This document shows, piece by piece, positions 26,664-35,287 of a stretch of 64,000 nt of DNA. Position numbers and translations under genes: made by a program. Within the stretch, counting starts at the first letter, position 1; every line of letters starts with the position of its first letter. The stretch is from NCBI RefSeq assembly GCF_902459655.1, contig NZ_CABPSB010000003.1, forward strand, positions 395,960 to 459,959, written 5' to 3'. The notes under the pieces are model-generated. The model did no database searches and was not told the origin of the DNA. It saw nothing but the letters and a program-made list of their open reading frames with translations. The DNA comes from Pandoraea anhela. Lineage in GTDB: Bacteria; Pseudomonadota; Gammaproteobacteria; Burkholderiales; Burkholderiaceae.

Positions 26664-27719
26664 ATGGAACCAGGTGAAAAATCAGCGAATTACGTCCTTG
26701 ATAAAGAAGAGGCACTGACGCCCAGCCCAAATGGGGATGGCGGTGGTGTCGGTAAACCACCGGTCGATACTAACGCTCCGGGTAGCTCGCCTTCCGGCTC
26801 GCTCCCAGATGGCCTTCCACAATCGCCACTGGCGCAACTAGCGGGCGAATTCGTGAGCCGGACTGACGACATGCGTCGCGCCGCAAAGATCACGATGAAT
26901 GCGATCATTGCGCATTTCAATGCGAAAATCGATGAGTGCTTAGAAATTATTAGTCCGCATATAGATGAGAAAGAAGCTGACGGATTTACCGTCAGAATGC
27001 CCGAAGACATCCGAGAGCGTACCGCGCTAACCGCGGCGTTGACCGAGTACACACGCCTCAACAAATCCAAGATGGGAACTATTGTTGAGCGAAGCTTGTT
27101 TATTGGTTTATTTAGCGAATTCGATGCTTTTATCGGCAACCTACTTGCAACAATCTATCAGAGACAACCCGAATTACTGAAGAGTGTAAAGCGGGAGGTT
27201 ACGCTAGCAGAGTTGCTGGAATTTGAAACGCTAGACGCTGCAAAAAAAGACATCCTTGAAAAAGAGATCGACTCGTTCAGGAGGGAAAGCTATGTAGAAC
27301 AATTCACGCTTCTCGAAAACAAATTTGGCTTAAAAACGCTGAAAAAATTCGCCGAATGGCATGAATTCGTCGAAATCGGGCAGCGCCGAAACCTGATGAC
27401 GCACAACGATGGGGTCGTTAGTGAGCAATATCTTGCAGTCTGCAAAAAAGAGGGATGCCAACTTGATCCAAAGCTCACTGTCGGCGAAACACTTACCGTC
27501 GGCGCCTCATATTATTTCAGGGCTTGCCATGTACTTTCCCTTGTCGCTTTTATGCTTGTATATACCTTGTGGCGAAAGGTCTTGCCTGCAGAATCTGACA
27601 TTGCAAACGAACATATACGCTTAGCAGTCTACGATGAACTTCGCAGAAAAAACTGGCAGATTGCAGCAAGTATGGGAGCGTTTTCACTTTCACCTGAAAT
27701 GCAAAAAAGGTGCAGATGA
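26664..27719 (+). CDS. HEPN-motif protein, N-terminal portion of a frameshifted gene
   Basis: 351 residues visible in this frame. A Pro/Gly/Ser-rich start (to ~55) is followed by helices and, at R242-N-L-M-T-H247, the Rx4H motif of HEPN ribonuclease domains. The frame ends abruptly after QKRCR, 26 bp past a CAAAAAAGG tract; the +1 frame continues as QKGADELNIRIR with the same character, so the natural protein probably extended to 28212 (~515 residues). The region is AT-richer than the core. HEPN proteins often act in toxin-antitoxin and anti-phage systems; role inferred. Confidence 0.62.
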   Translation: MEPGEKSANYVLDKEEALTPSPNGDGGGVGKPPVDTNAPGSSPSGSLPDGLPQSPLAQLAGEFVSRTDDMRRAAKITMNAIIAHFNAKIDECLEIISPHIDEKEADGFTVRMPEDIRERTALTAALTEYTRLNKSKMGTIVERSLFIGLFSEFDAFIGNLLATIYQRQPELLKSVKREVTLAELLEFETLDAAKKDILEKEIDSFRRESYVEQFTLLENKFGLKTLKKFAEWHEFVEIGQRRNLMTHNDGVVSEQYLAVCKKEGCQLDPKLTVGETLTVGASYYFRACHVLSLVAFMLVYTLWRKVLPAESDIANEHIRLAVYDELRRKNWQIAASMGAFSLSPEMQKRCR

Positions 27720-28212
27720 ACTAAATATTAGAATTAGAAGCATAAACCTAGCAATTGCATATAAAAAATCACAAAAAACAGACGAATGCTTAAGGGTTTT
27801 GAAATCCTGCGACTGGACCGCCTCCATAAGAGATTTCAAGCTTGCTGTCGCCGTCCTCAAAGATGAATATGAAACTGCAGCGGATTTGATGAGGCAAATT
27901 GGGAAAAGTGGAGAACTGGTTCATCAAGGGGCGTACCACGATTGGCCGCTATTTTCCGATTTCTGCGATCGGGACGAATTTTTTAAGGCGTATCTCGACG
28001 TATATGGGCACGATTATCATGCAAAACGCGACGAGGAACCCGACGCGCTCACCGTACCAAACCGCTTACCCAACATAGCGGCAGCAGGGGTGTTAGATAT
28101 CGGCACCGAGGTAGTCGCTGCGCCTGTTGAAATCGATTCCGCTGCAGGTGAGCCTGCTCCACGGAAAAAGCCGAAACCGCGACTCAAGTCAGTCCCACCA
28201 AAAAGCGACTGA
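27634..28212 (+). CDS. Continuation of the HEPN-motif gene in the +1 frame
   Basis: The frame could start at ATG 27634, but the residues before the A6 tract do not look like a natural N-terminus. From about 27700 it continues the upstream protein: helical repeats (IRSINLAIAYKKSQKTDECLRVLKSCDW) and a Pro/Lys-rich C-terminus (PRKKPKPRLKSVPPKSD). With one A fewer near 27702-27707 the two frames join. Either a disabled gene, a phase-variable gene, a recoding site, or a sequencing indel. An independent overlapping gene is less likely. Confidence 0.5.
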   Translation: MNFAEKTGRLQQVWERFHFHLKCKKGADELNIRIRSINLAIAYKKSQKTDECLRVLKSCDWTASIRDFKLAVAVLKDEYETAADLMRQIGKSGELVHQGAYHDWPLFSDFCDRDEFFKAYLDVYGHDYHAKRDEEPDALTVPNRLPNIAAAGVLDIGTEVVAAPVEIDSAAGEPAPRKKPKPRLKSVPPKSD

Positions 28213-28383
28213 TTGTTAGAACAAAAAAGCGTTGAGTTACGCATAAGGCACTAAGACATGAATCGGCTTGCCCCCTTCAGCTATACCTGGACCCGGCAAG
28301 CCGACGCCTGGGCTTTTCGCGGAGGTAACTCCCAGCACACTTGTTGCTCATCCAAGGGCTACTCATTTGCCCTAGAAATGAGG

Positions 28384-28470
28384 TCACTTCGTAGGATCTA
28401 CCTTGTCACCCTTCCGCTCCTGCACGTAGTGCTCCGTTATCGTCAGCGACAGATGACCAAGCTGTCGCAG
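28384..28470 (-). pseudogene. Remnant of a tyrosine integrase C-terminus
   Basis: Minus strand encodes LRQLGHLSLTITEHYVQER and GDKVDPTK before a stop: the LGHxSxxITExY segment of tyrosine integrases with the final His and nucleophilic Tyr. The upstream catalytic sequence is missing; the adjoining 28471-28650 does not continue the domain. It marks an older element inside element B. Confidence 0.65.
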
Positions 28471-28717
28471 CCGCGCTCGTTCGCAGCGCACCGCCCCCTG
28501 CCTACTGCGGGCAGTCGCGGTGCGGACGCACCTGCGACGCGGGGACGCGGGGACGCCGACAAGGCGCGGCGACCTAATCTGGTTGGTGAAGGAGATCAAC
28601 TGATGACTTACGCTCCTCAACTCTGATTTGGTCCGCGTGCTACTTCTCACTCAAGATCAAGATGCGTCCGCCGCGCACTAGGCGCCGGAATAGATATCGC
28701 CATCGTGAATAGTGCCG

Positions 28718-29467
28718 TCAGCGGTCAAATTCCTGCTTACAATCGGCGAGGAATGGGCAGCACCGCAGAAGCACCTCAGCGACCGCCTCAAGAAAGTCGT
28801 CCAGCCGCGCTCCTCGGCTTCGAACACGCTGGACCCAATCTTTTGCGACCTTCCTATAATGCGCACGCTGGCTCGCTTTCCACCCCTTCTTCGGGTACAC
28901 CAAGTCGTGCATCCCCGCGAGATAGACACGTTCAATATTAAGATCCGAAAATCTTTCGAAATGATGAATCTGGTTGCGCTCCCGAATTTCTTGATCAAAT
29001 TCCTTTGCGAATCGATTGATGAACTGGCCGAATTGAATGCCATGTTTGGGCATCAAGACATCGACAGCATCAACCAAATATTTTAGGCGTTCCTTGAACT
29101 GATAAATGCGACTGAAGTACAACTCGCATACGTTGCTCAGGTGTTCGTGTCGAGTAACGGGTAAGTCCCTGAACGGAAAGCGGCGGAAGTAATACTCACA
29201 GGCCTTTATAGAAAGCACAAGGTCGCACAATTCGAGGTAACGAATCACAACGGCATGTTGCAGGTCCAATTCATGAGGGAGTTCGATCGGTTTGACTTTG
29301 TTGTTTGACTCCGGGGAAATTCCGTCGAAGTCCATCGCGGCCAATAAGTTCGAAACTCGCGCTTCCCGCCAGCCGGGGACGGCATTAAGTCTCGTAATGA
29401 AGCTGCTTATCGCATCCATCATCTTCTCGCTTGCCGATTTATTGGATTCTGGTGTCTTGTTTTTCAT
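28718..29467 (-). CDS. Hypothetical protein with a HEPN-like RNxxxH motif
   Basis: About 249 residues, helical, without membrane segments. R164-N-Q-I-H-H169 in IRERNQIHHFERF matches the Rx4H pattern of HEPN-type ribonucleases, preceded by long helices (LQHAVVIRYLELCDLVLSIKACEYYF; YFSRIYQFKERLKYLVDAVDV). The start is uncertain: ATG 29467 or GTG 29494, neither with a clear ribosome-binding site. It is the second such motif protein within 2.8 kb. Role in RNA cleavage or abortive infection is inferred from the motif only. Confidence 0.6.
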   Translation of the reverse strand: MKNKTPESNKSASEKMMDAISSFITRLNAVPGWREARVSNLLAAMDFDGISPESNNKVKPIELPHELDLQHAVVIRYLELCDLVLSIKACEYYFRRFPFRDLPVTRHEHLSNVCELYFSRIYQFKERLKYLVDAVDVLMPKHGIQFGQFINRFAKEFDQEIRERNQIHHFERFSDLNIERVYLAGMHDLVYPKKGWKASQRAHYRKVAKDWVQRVRSRGARLDDFLEAVAEVLLRCCPFLADCKQEFDR

Positions 29468-29685
29468 TGCAATCGCATTAACGATAGGAGTCACGCGGGA
29501 CCGCCAGCAATGTACAAAAATGCTGAAAGCCCGATTGAGGCCGAAATGAGTCAGTCAATATGACGCTGCCTGCTTTACTTAGTCAAATATTCAGAAGTCA
29601 CGTCCGTATGCTCAACGGTTGCTTGAGGCCCGAGATTGGACTTGTACTTGGCGAGCTGCGCTAGCGGACAGTTTAAGGAAAACCT

Positions 29686-30300
29686 TCATTCAAAGACCTT
29701 GCTTTCCCTGAGTGTCTCAGCTGCGGGTGTTCCCGGATCAGGCCACTGATGGGTAAATTCGTTACCGCGTAGCCACACGAACACGTGCATCAGATTTTTC
29801 AAGTCGCTATCGCTAAGGCTGTGCGTCCAATTTTTCCATCCGATCCAGCCCGGCTGCCAAGCGCATAAGGTGCCGCCATCCGCCGCCGAAATGAACTCGC
29901 CTTGGTCATCTGCGATGGCGTCCCAAGTCGCGTTCGACTCGCCACCGAATGTCAGGTTGTCAGATAGAAAGCGGATGACCCAGCCTCCCCAGAATTCACG
30001 TGCGCCGACCAACTGATCGAGCCAATACTTACTTTGGCCGCTTGTCACGTGGTGAAGTGCGCTGCGCTCGTCAGTCGGATGATTCCGGTAAAGGGCGTTC
30101 CATCCTGTCGGGTCGAACGCGTTGGCGGGGTTTCCCGGCTTCGAGCGCTCGTTTTCCGGCAGGTCGCGCTCGCTGCCGTAGCACGCGTAGAAGACTGTCC
30201 AGCCGCGCTGATTCTTTGGTGTCGATTCGACGGCAGCGCGATTAGCGACGCGTCGCCCATGTGCGTTGAGCAGGCGTTGATAGGTCTCTCGGTCTAGCAT
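29686..30300 (-). CDS. Hypothetical protein, 204 aa
   Basis: Soluble and Trp-rich (WTVFYACYGS, FWGGWVIRFLSDNLTFGGES, WQPGWIGWKNWTHS, FVWLRGNEFTHQWPDPGTP). Starts five bases after the stop of the upstream gene (30306-30764), so the two are an operon. I do not recognise it. The aromatic-rich composition resembles binding or structural proteins of phages, but that is not evidence of function. Confidence 0.6.
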   Translation of the reverse strand: MLDRETYQRLLNAHGRRVANRAAVESTPKNQRGWTVFYACYGSERDLPENERSKPGNPANAFDPTGWNALYRNHPTDERSALHHVTSGQSKYWLDQLVGAREFWGGWVIRFLSDNLTFGGESNATWDAIADDQGEFISAADGGTLCAWQPGWIGWKNWTHSLSDSDLKNLMHVFVWLRGNEFTHQWPDPGTPAAETLRESKVFE

Positions 30301-30305
30301 GGAGC

Positions 30306-30764
30306 TCAGTGTGCCTTCGACGCAGTGCCCGGAGCGGACGGCGTCATCTTCAGCAGGTCGTCCAGCGTTAGACCGCCGCGCCGCGTGTTGCCCTTGTCGT
30401 CAATGATCGTGATGCCGAACAATACATTGAGCTCTTTCGCTGCCGCGATGCGCTCGGCGCGTTTGGCGGTCTCGTCGGTAGCGATGGAGAAGAGCACACG
30501 GGCTGCCTGCTCTGAGTCCCAGATGGGGTTGTCCTTCTTTTCTGCGACAGCCGCGACCAGTGTGCGTTTGTATGCGTCCGACGTTTCGATGAGGTTGATG
30601 TAAGCGAACGGGTTCATGGTCATGGCGTACTCGTGACCGAAAGCGCCTGTCAATGCTGCGATGCTGGTGTGACCATCGGCGCGAAGTTTGACGTAACGCA
30701 GCAGCGCGTCCCTGTGGATGTGCGCGATGAATTCGTTGCTGAATGTTTCGATGGCCGCGACCAT
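30306..30764 (-). CDS. Possible terminase small-subunit-like protein
   Basis: 152 residues. A helical N-terminal half (ALLRYVKLRADGHTSIAALTGAFGHEYAMTMNPFAYINLIETSDAYKRTL) could hold an HTH, and the end (AERIAAAKELNVLFGI, then GGLTLDDLL) resembles the ending of phage terminase small subunits. Such a gene in an element with an integrase and VapE helicase would fit a phage satellite, but the similarity is weak and no large subunit is present. First gene of the minus-strand pair with 29686-30300; weak ribosome-binding site. Confidence 0.4.
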   Translation of the reverse strand: MVAAIETFSNEFIAHIHRDALLRYVKLRADGHTSIAALTGAFGHEYAMTMNPFAYINLIETSDAYKRTLVAAVAEKKDNPIWDSEQAARVLFSIATDETAKRAERIAAAKELNVLFGITIIDDKGNTRRGGLTLDDLLKMTPSAPGTASKAH

Positions 30765-31292
30765 GTCTATTGATCCAATGTACTAGGTATTACGCGCGAG
30801 TTTGACGGGCGTTAGTGTCGTGGTCTAGCTGGCGCTGCCGGAGCCGTTCGCGTGGCGTTCGGGTAGGGTTGTGTGGGCCGGGTCGATGCAGGCCGGGAGA
30901 ACACGGTTTTCGCTGGGCGGCGCGCGTTCCGGGGACGCTCTTCGGGTATTTCGGGCGGGCGGTTCGTCGCCGAAGTATCGCCGCGAGTCCGTCCCGCGTC
31001 TTACGGCTCAGTCAACTGTTGTTCGGCCTGTGAGCGACGGCCCTTATCCGGCAGGGTGCGCCGTTCGTCGCTGGCGTGCGCGCCGTCTGGTTGGGGCCGA
31101 CGAAATAGCCGCGAGGGTTGCGCGTGATGCGCTTGAGGGAAGGGTCCACGGCCCGTGGGCCGAAGCTGCTTGCTGCGCAGGGTGATGGATAATTCTCGCT
31201 TAGAGTTAGGTGATAGCCGCAGCAAGCGGTTCGGTCTAAGGATTTCTCTAGGAAATTCCCTTTTAATTCAAGCGCCTATTCCCTTTTAGATC
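30765..31292. other. Gene-free region between terminase-like gene and origin-like repeat
   Basis: GC-rich to about 31190, then AT-rich. No supported gene. ATTCCCTTTTA occurs twice (31254-31264 and 31279-31289). It grades into the inverted repeat at 31293-31388 and continues gene-free to the VapE stop at 31609, where TTAGACGCC is repeated near 31444 and 31465. Confidence 0.4.
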
Positions 31293-31388
31293 CTTAGAGT
31301 ATTAGAGATATATATAGAAAGAAAGTAGAGAGAGAAATGTAGGTATATATATTGCAGATGCACACGATCTCTATCTCTAGACTCTAAG
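31293..31388. repeat. Long AT-rich inverted repeat, origin-like
   Basis: CTTAGAGT-AT-TAGAGATA (31293-31310) pairs with TATCTCTA-G-ACTCTAAG (31372-31388): 16 bp interrupted by a small internal loop. The loop is AT- and purine-rich with TATATATA runs. It lies 220 bp beyond the VapE helicase stop; a replication origin is one reading, a regulatory RNA another. Confidence 0.6.
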
Positions 31389-31608
31389 CCCTTCCCGATC
31401 AGTGTACAGCCCACGCGGCTAAAGGCTCTCCGGTGCCCTGCGCTTAGACGCCCCCCCCAGCCGTTAGACGCCGAACGTCAGTCCGTCTAGGCGCGGCGCG
31501 CACAAGAAATTTGTCAAATCTCATCGCCAAACGTTCGCAGAAACGAAAACGGCGTCACCCGAACCGAGCAACGCCGCACATGCGCACGCACATCCACACC
31601 GCACCAGT

Positions 31609-33570
31609 TCAGAACCGCTCTTTTTCCACCTTCGCGGCTTCGTCATCAGGCGACGGGCTGCGTGCGGCCAGCATCGCATCGAACGCATCTTGGTCCTCCA
31701 GATGCGCAAACCGATACTTCTGCACGCCGCTAGGCCTCACTTCATCAGCCCCACGCGCGGCCATCGCCTTCCGCAGGCCGCTCGGGTGAATCTTCGCTTT
31801 ACCGTTCGACAGGCCGTGAATCACATCGAGCAGCCCCACACGATCTACGCGTACGCAGCACTTGCCGCTGCCATCTCGAATCGGAATGACCTCAAGTTTC
31901 ACTTTGCTCAAGGCCAAGTCGAGATACGTCTCAATATCGCCGTCCGCCACAATGCCGCGCTCTGCGGTCACCTCTGCGGCGTTAAAAGCCGTAACCTGTC
32001 GCACTACCTCTCGGACAAACGCCGCATAGCCCGACTCGCCGTTGTCGTCCATCCATTCGGCGCACTCCGCCAAGATTTGCCACACGTCATCCTCGAAACA
32101 GATGCCGCGCTCTTTATCATCGAAGATCGCTTCAAAGTCCTGACGCCAGCGCGGCTGTCCGCCGACATCCTCCAACTGGCCGCAGAAGAGCGGCATAAAG
32201 CGCCGATTGCCGGTCTCGTCGCGCTGAAGCTCATACTTGTTGCCGTCCAGCATCATGATCCACTGCCGCTGTTGCGTGAACGTGCCCTCGAACTTATAGT
32301 GCATCTGATCGGCAACGCGCGTGGTGATGTCCTTGATCTTGTTGGTATCGGCCCGCGTAAAGCCAGCCATTTCGCCGACTGTCGCGATAACGCTATTGCC
32401 GGTAATCGCCCGCAGGAATTCCATCCAGTCGCCGTCAAGGTTCAACTGGACCGAATCGGCTTCATCGCTTCCGGTGATGATCTGACATAGTTTCTTAGCG
32501 AAGAGCGACTTCCCGCAGCCTTGTGTGCCGATGAGGGCAATCGCAATCGGTGCCAACGAACCCGGAATCATCAAACGGCTGTATAGCGACAACCAGAAGT
32601 ATTGGCCGACGTTTTGGATCAGCGATGTATCGCGCAACTCAAAAAGCTCGATCAGCTTCCTTTTCATGCGCGGCTTGCCGTCCCACTCTGGGATTTTCTT
32701 CTCCAAGCGATCTATCAAGTCGTTGCGCTCGTGGTCCAGCGCGTATTCCCTAATCACTTCTCGCGCGGCCTTCAAGGGAACGCCCTTCAACCCGGCGGCA
32801 GAGAAAGCCGCAACCAAGCGCGTGACCGGGTAGTGATCGTCAATGATCTTATCCTCGTGATCCACGATGCGGCCGCGATAGCTATCGCGATGCGGGATAT
32901 CTTCCACGCCACCAAACAGCGCGTTCAGCACGCAAAGTTTATTCTCGTCGGTCATGAGCGGTTGCGTGATAAAGGCGTCGCCCTTCCGCACCTGCTTTAC
33001 GTCCTTGAACTGAATATGCAGGTGCGACGCGAGCCATTTCGCACGTTCTACGATGTCACGCACATCTCGGCGAACCTCAGCGGCCTGGGCTTCAGCGGCT
33101 TCCGCACCGGAGATGCGTTTGGCCTTCTGCTCTTCGAGTTGGCGCTTGGAGGCCTCCGTGATCTCATCCATAATCTCATCCATACGAGCATCATCTTCGG
33201 CCACCTGCTCGGGGGTGCGTCTTTTGTCCCGCTCACGCGTCTTTGCCTCGGAGACGAGGTTACTGTCACCAGCCTTAGCCGCAATCTCCTCATCCGTCGC
33301 TCCGGGGCCAAAGTCCATTCCGATTACAGAACCGCTTCCGGAAGAGGAAAGGCGCTCTATCTTGATGAGTTTATCGTTGTCCACGCGGCGATATTCCAGT
33401 GCGCGAATATCTTGGAGTAATTCGTTTTTTACGGTCGTTCTGGTTATCTTGACGTTTCCGTCATAAATCGCACCGATCACGCGCTTCTTTGCGCCGCCGG
33501 ACACCGTAACAACCGGATTCGCAACGGGGTTTTCGCCGTGGCTATTTTCTTCGACACTAGGCCCAACCAT
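31609..33570 (-). CDS. VapE-family P-loop helicase/replication protein of element B
   Basis: 653 residues. A coiled-coil-rich N-terminal region (100-180) precedes the virulence-associated-E type domain: VPLKAAREVIREYALDHERNDLIDRLEKKIPEWDGKPRM, Walker A G348-T-Q-G-C-G-K-S355, EMAGFTRADTNKIKDITTR, and the DETGNRRF arginine-finger segment. VapE proteins are SF3-like ATPases used by phages, satellites and islands for their own replication. The ATG at 33570 has AGAGAT upstream. It is the main replication gene of element B, probably with one of the origin-like repeats nearby. Confidence 0.85.
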   Translation of the reverse strand: MVGPSVEENSHGENPVANPVVTVSGGAKKRVIGAIYDGNVKITRTTVKNELLQDIRALEYRRVDNDKLIKIERLSSSGSGSVIGMDFGPGATDEEIAAKAGDSNLVSEAKTRERDKRRTPEQVAEDDARMDEIMDEITEASKRQLEEQKAKRISGAEAAEAQAAEVRRDVRDIVERAKWLASHLHIQFKDVKQVRKGDAFITQPLMTDENKLCVLNALFGGVEDIPHRDSYRGRIVDHEDKIIDDHYPVTRLVAAFSAAGLKGVPLKAAREVIREYALDHERNDLIDRLEKKIPEWDGKPRMKRKLIELFELRDTSLIQNVGQYFWLSLYSRLMIPGSLAPIAIALIGTQGCGKSLFAKKLCQIITGSDEADSVQLNLDGDWMEFLRAITGNSVIATVGEMAGFTRADTNKIKDITTRVADQMHYKFEGTFTQQRQWIMMLDGNKYELQRDETGNRRFMPLFCGQLEDVGGQPRWRQDFEAIFDDKERGICFEDDVWQILAECAEWMDDNGESGYAAFVREVVRQVTAFNAAEVTAERGIVADGDIETYLDLALSKVKLEVIPIRDGSGKCCVRVDRVGLLDVIHGLSNGKAKIHPSGLRKAMAARGADEVRPSGVQKYRFAHLEDQDAFDAMLAARSPSPDDEAAKVEKERF

Positions 33571-33614
33571 AATATCTCTACCTTTTGCATTACCCGGTTT
33601 ATCTGGGACTTCGC

Positions 33615-33654
33615 TGCCCGCTCAGGTTTCGCCGCCTTAGCGGGCTTTCTTTTT
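33615..33654 (+). terminator. Plus-strand intrinsic terminator between two minus-strand genes
   Basis: GCCCGCT (33615-33621) pairs with AGCGGGC (33638-33644) followed by TTTCTTTTTT. It points opposite to the adjacent genes, so it would end a transcript running antisense to VapE. Confidence 0.6.
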
Positions 33655-33708
33655 TCCGCACGTCGGGCTGCGGCACGGACATTACTGCGTTAAAACGAAT
33701 CGGGCTAA

Positions 33709-33903
33709 TCAGGCGCAAGCCTTCGGCGGACGCCCAATCTTTATGGCGCTCCGCTCGTTGAACGGGTTTGTCCGCTTTTTCACTAGGTGGATCATTGCTT
33801 GCCGCATGTATTCCGCGAACGGGACTCCGATCTCATCCGCAGCTGCGATTGCCTGCGCTCGGAGTTCCGGCGAAGCGGTGAAGCCGACTTTGATGCTGGG
33901 CAT
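33709..33903 (-). CDS. Ribbon-helix-helix DNA-binding regulator
   Basis: 64 residues. PSIKVGFTASPELRAQAIAAADEIGVPFAEYMRQAMIHLVKKR has the strand-helix-helix pattern of Arc/CopG repressors, with a basic C-terminal tail. AGGAG seven bases before ATG 33903 fixes the start. A GTTCGC half-site lies ~25 bp upstream (33925-33930), and full GGCGAAC-G-GTTCGCC palindromes precede two divergent plus-strand genes, so it probably represses itself and the plus-strand operon. Position between the VapE gene and the divergent operon fits the main switch of element B. Confidence 0.72.
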   Translation of the reverse strand: MPSIKVGFTASPELRAQAIAAADEIGVPFAEYMRQAMIHLVKKRTNPFNERSAIKIGRPPKACA

Positions 33904-34087
33904 GTCGAATCTCCTATAACGACGGTTCGCAAGTAGTTTCCGCCTTTCCCGGTGTCCACAGCAGCCATCCTTACTGTCCGCGAGCGAGGTATGTTCTCGC
34001 CGCGCCAAATAAAAAGCGCGCCTGTCCACCACGGCCACATACCGTAGATAACGCGCGCGCTTTTAACTACTGTCCAACCCGAAACAT

Positions 34088-34208
34088 CTTCCCGTGACCG
34101 CTATCGATCACTGCGGCCGCATGGTAGCTCTGAAAGAGTGAACATTTTCGATGCTATTTTGCTATCGATAATTTTTGATCGATTTTCTGCGGCTATCGAC
34201 TTCCCGTG
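34088..34208. repeat. Repeat-rich divergent region, possible origin or control region
   Basis: CTTCCCGTG occurs at 34088 and 34200, CTATCGA at 34101, 34162 and 34193, CTGCGG at 34111 and near 34187. The segment between the RHH regulator and the plus operon is otherwise gene-free and AT-rich around 34141-34185. Confidence 0.5.
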
Positions 34209-34329
34209 GATCACCGGTCCGAAGCCGAATCAACCTCGCATGCGGCTACAGTGCGTCGGTCCGCCGCGGCATCGATGTGCCTCGATGCGTGCGACAACGC
34301 GGACATGGCAAGCCTCCGAAAATACCTGT

Positions 34330-34346
34330 AGGCGAACGGTTCGCTT
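34330..34346. promoter_or_regulatory. Palindromic operator 1
   Basis: AGGCGAAC-G-GTTCGCTT, a dyad with one imperfect end base, 22 bp before the ATG at 34369. Nearly identical to the palindrome at 35288-35304. Confidence 0.65.
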
Positions 34347-34368
34347 AATTAAATCAGGACTACTACTC

Positions 34369-34938
34369 ATGGAATCGGGTCACAACCCACTTCACAAAAT
34401 CCAGATCACCTTCGATAAAGGGCGATTGCCGCAAGGTGAGAACATTCTCTATCCCGACGACTTTGCCAGCCGCCCGGTGCTTCGCGCGTTGCTTTCTGCC
34501 GAGGACCGGCGTTTGTACGCGCTGCTGCGGGCCTACGGCCTATCGAGTGTCGAAGCGTGGTCAGCCGCGTTCGCCAAGCGCTTCCATATCCACCCTGACG
34601 CCGTGGCGAAGGTCGCGGAAGTGTACGAATCTACCTCCATCGCAAAAAGTGAACTGCTGGAGGTGCTCGACACGACCGACCCGCACACGCTGAAAATCGA
34701 ATGGGCGCGGCAAGTCCAGCTCATGAAGGTCGAAGCCGAGGATGTCGCAATTCATCTCCGCCAGGCGTACCCGGTCGATCACCGGGCCATCGCCCAGAGC
34801 CAGTGCGCGCAGCCGCACGATCACGCCGCACTCGCGGCCATCCTCGATAAGCGCTCGCGTGAGATTGAAGCTAAAGAGGCCGCCGAATGCCGTGACGGTC
34901 CGGAGATCGACTGGAGCCGCAAGTTCGAAGGCGAGTAA
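34369..34938 (+). CDS. Hypothetical protein, 189 aa, first gene of the plus-strand operon
   Basis: Soluble; starts MESGHNPLHKIQITFDKGRLPQGENILYPDDF, then helices including AEDRRLYALLRAYGLSSVEAWSAAFAKRF, which may be an HTH-like fold. ATG 34369 has AGGA eleven bases upstream and an operator palindrome just before. Followed by a GTG-start gene nine bases after its stop. Not recognised; in satellite-like elements genes at this position are often small and element-specific. Confidence 0.6.
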   Translation: MESGHNPLHKIQITFDKGRLPQGENILYPDDFASRPVLRALLSAEDRRLYALLRAYGLSSVEAWSAAFAKRFHIHPDAVAKVAEVYESTSIAKSELLEVLDTTDPHTLKIEWARQVQLMKVEAEDVAIHLRQAYPVDHRAIAQSQCAQPHDHAALAAILDKRSREIEAKEAAECRDGPEIDWSRKFEGE

Positions 34939-34947
34939 GGAGGCAAC

Positions 34948-35208
34948 GTGAACAATACCCCCATCCCGCTCGGGAAGATTGTTGCGAAGGCCGCGAAGGG
35001 TAAGACGCGCTGCGGCCTAGTCACCGTCTCTACGGCTGACCTCCGACTCGCAGCGGACGCCATCGGCGGGTACATCGACGCTAACTGTCTTCAGTTCGGC
35101 AAGGCGATCCGGGCGTTGGGCGGGCGGCGCGTGGCGAACGGCCACCACACAGCACGTTACGGCTTCGACACGGCGACTATCGCTCGCATCGAGGCTGAAT
35201 ATCAGTAG
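34948..35208 (+). CDS. Hypothetical protein, 86 aa
   Basis: Begins at GTG 34948 behind AAGGAGG. Small basic protein with VTVSTADLRLAADAIGGYIDANCLQFGKAIRALGG. No recognised motif. Second gene of the operon begun at 34369. Confidence 0.6.
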   Translation: MNNTPIPLGKIVAKAAKGKTRCGLVTVSTADLRLAADAIGGYIDANCLQFGKAIRALGGRRVANGHHTARYGFDTATIARIEAEYQ

Positions 35209-35287
35209 GCTCAAGCGCCGAACGAACGCGTAAGTCTCGCGTAACGGTGATGTTCTTCCGTACACCGGAGAGCGAGAGAATCTATTC

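Noticed and set aside
27690-27720. Programmed -1 frameshift at the A6 tract
   Set aside because: The downstream frame lies at +1, not -1, and the A AAA AAG heptamer is not in the required phase.
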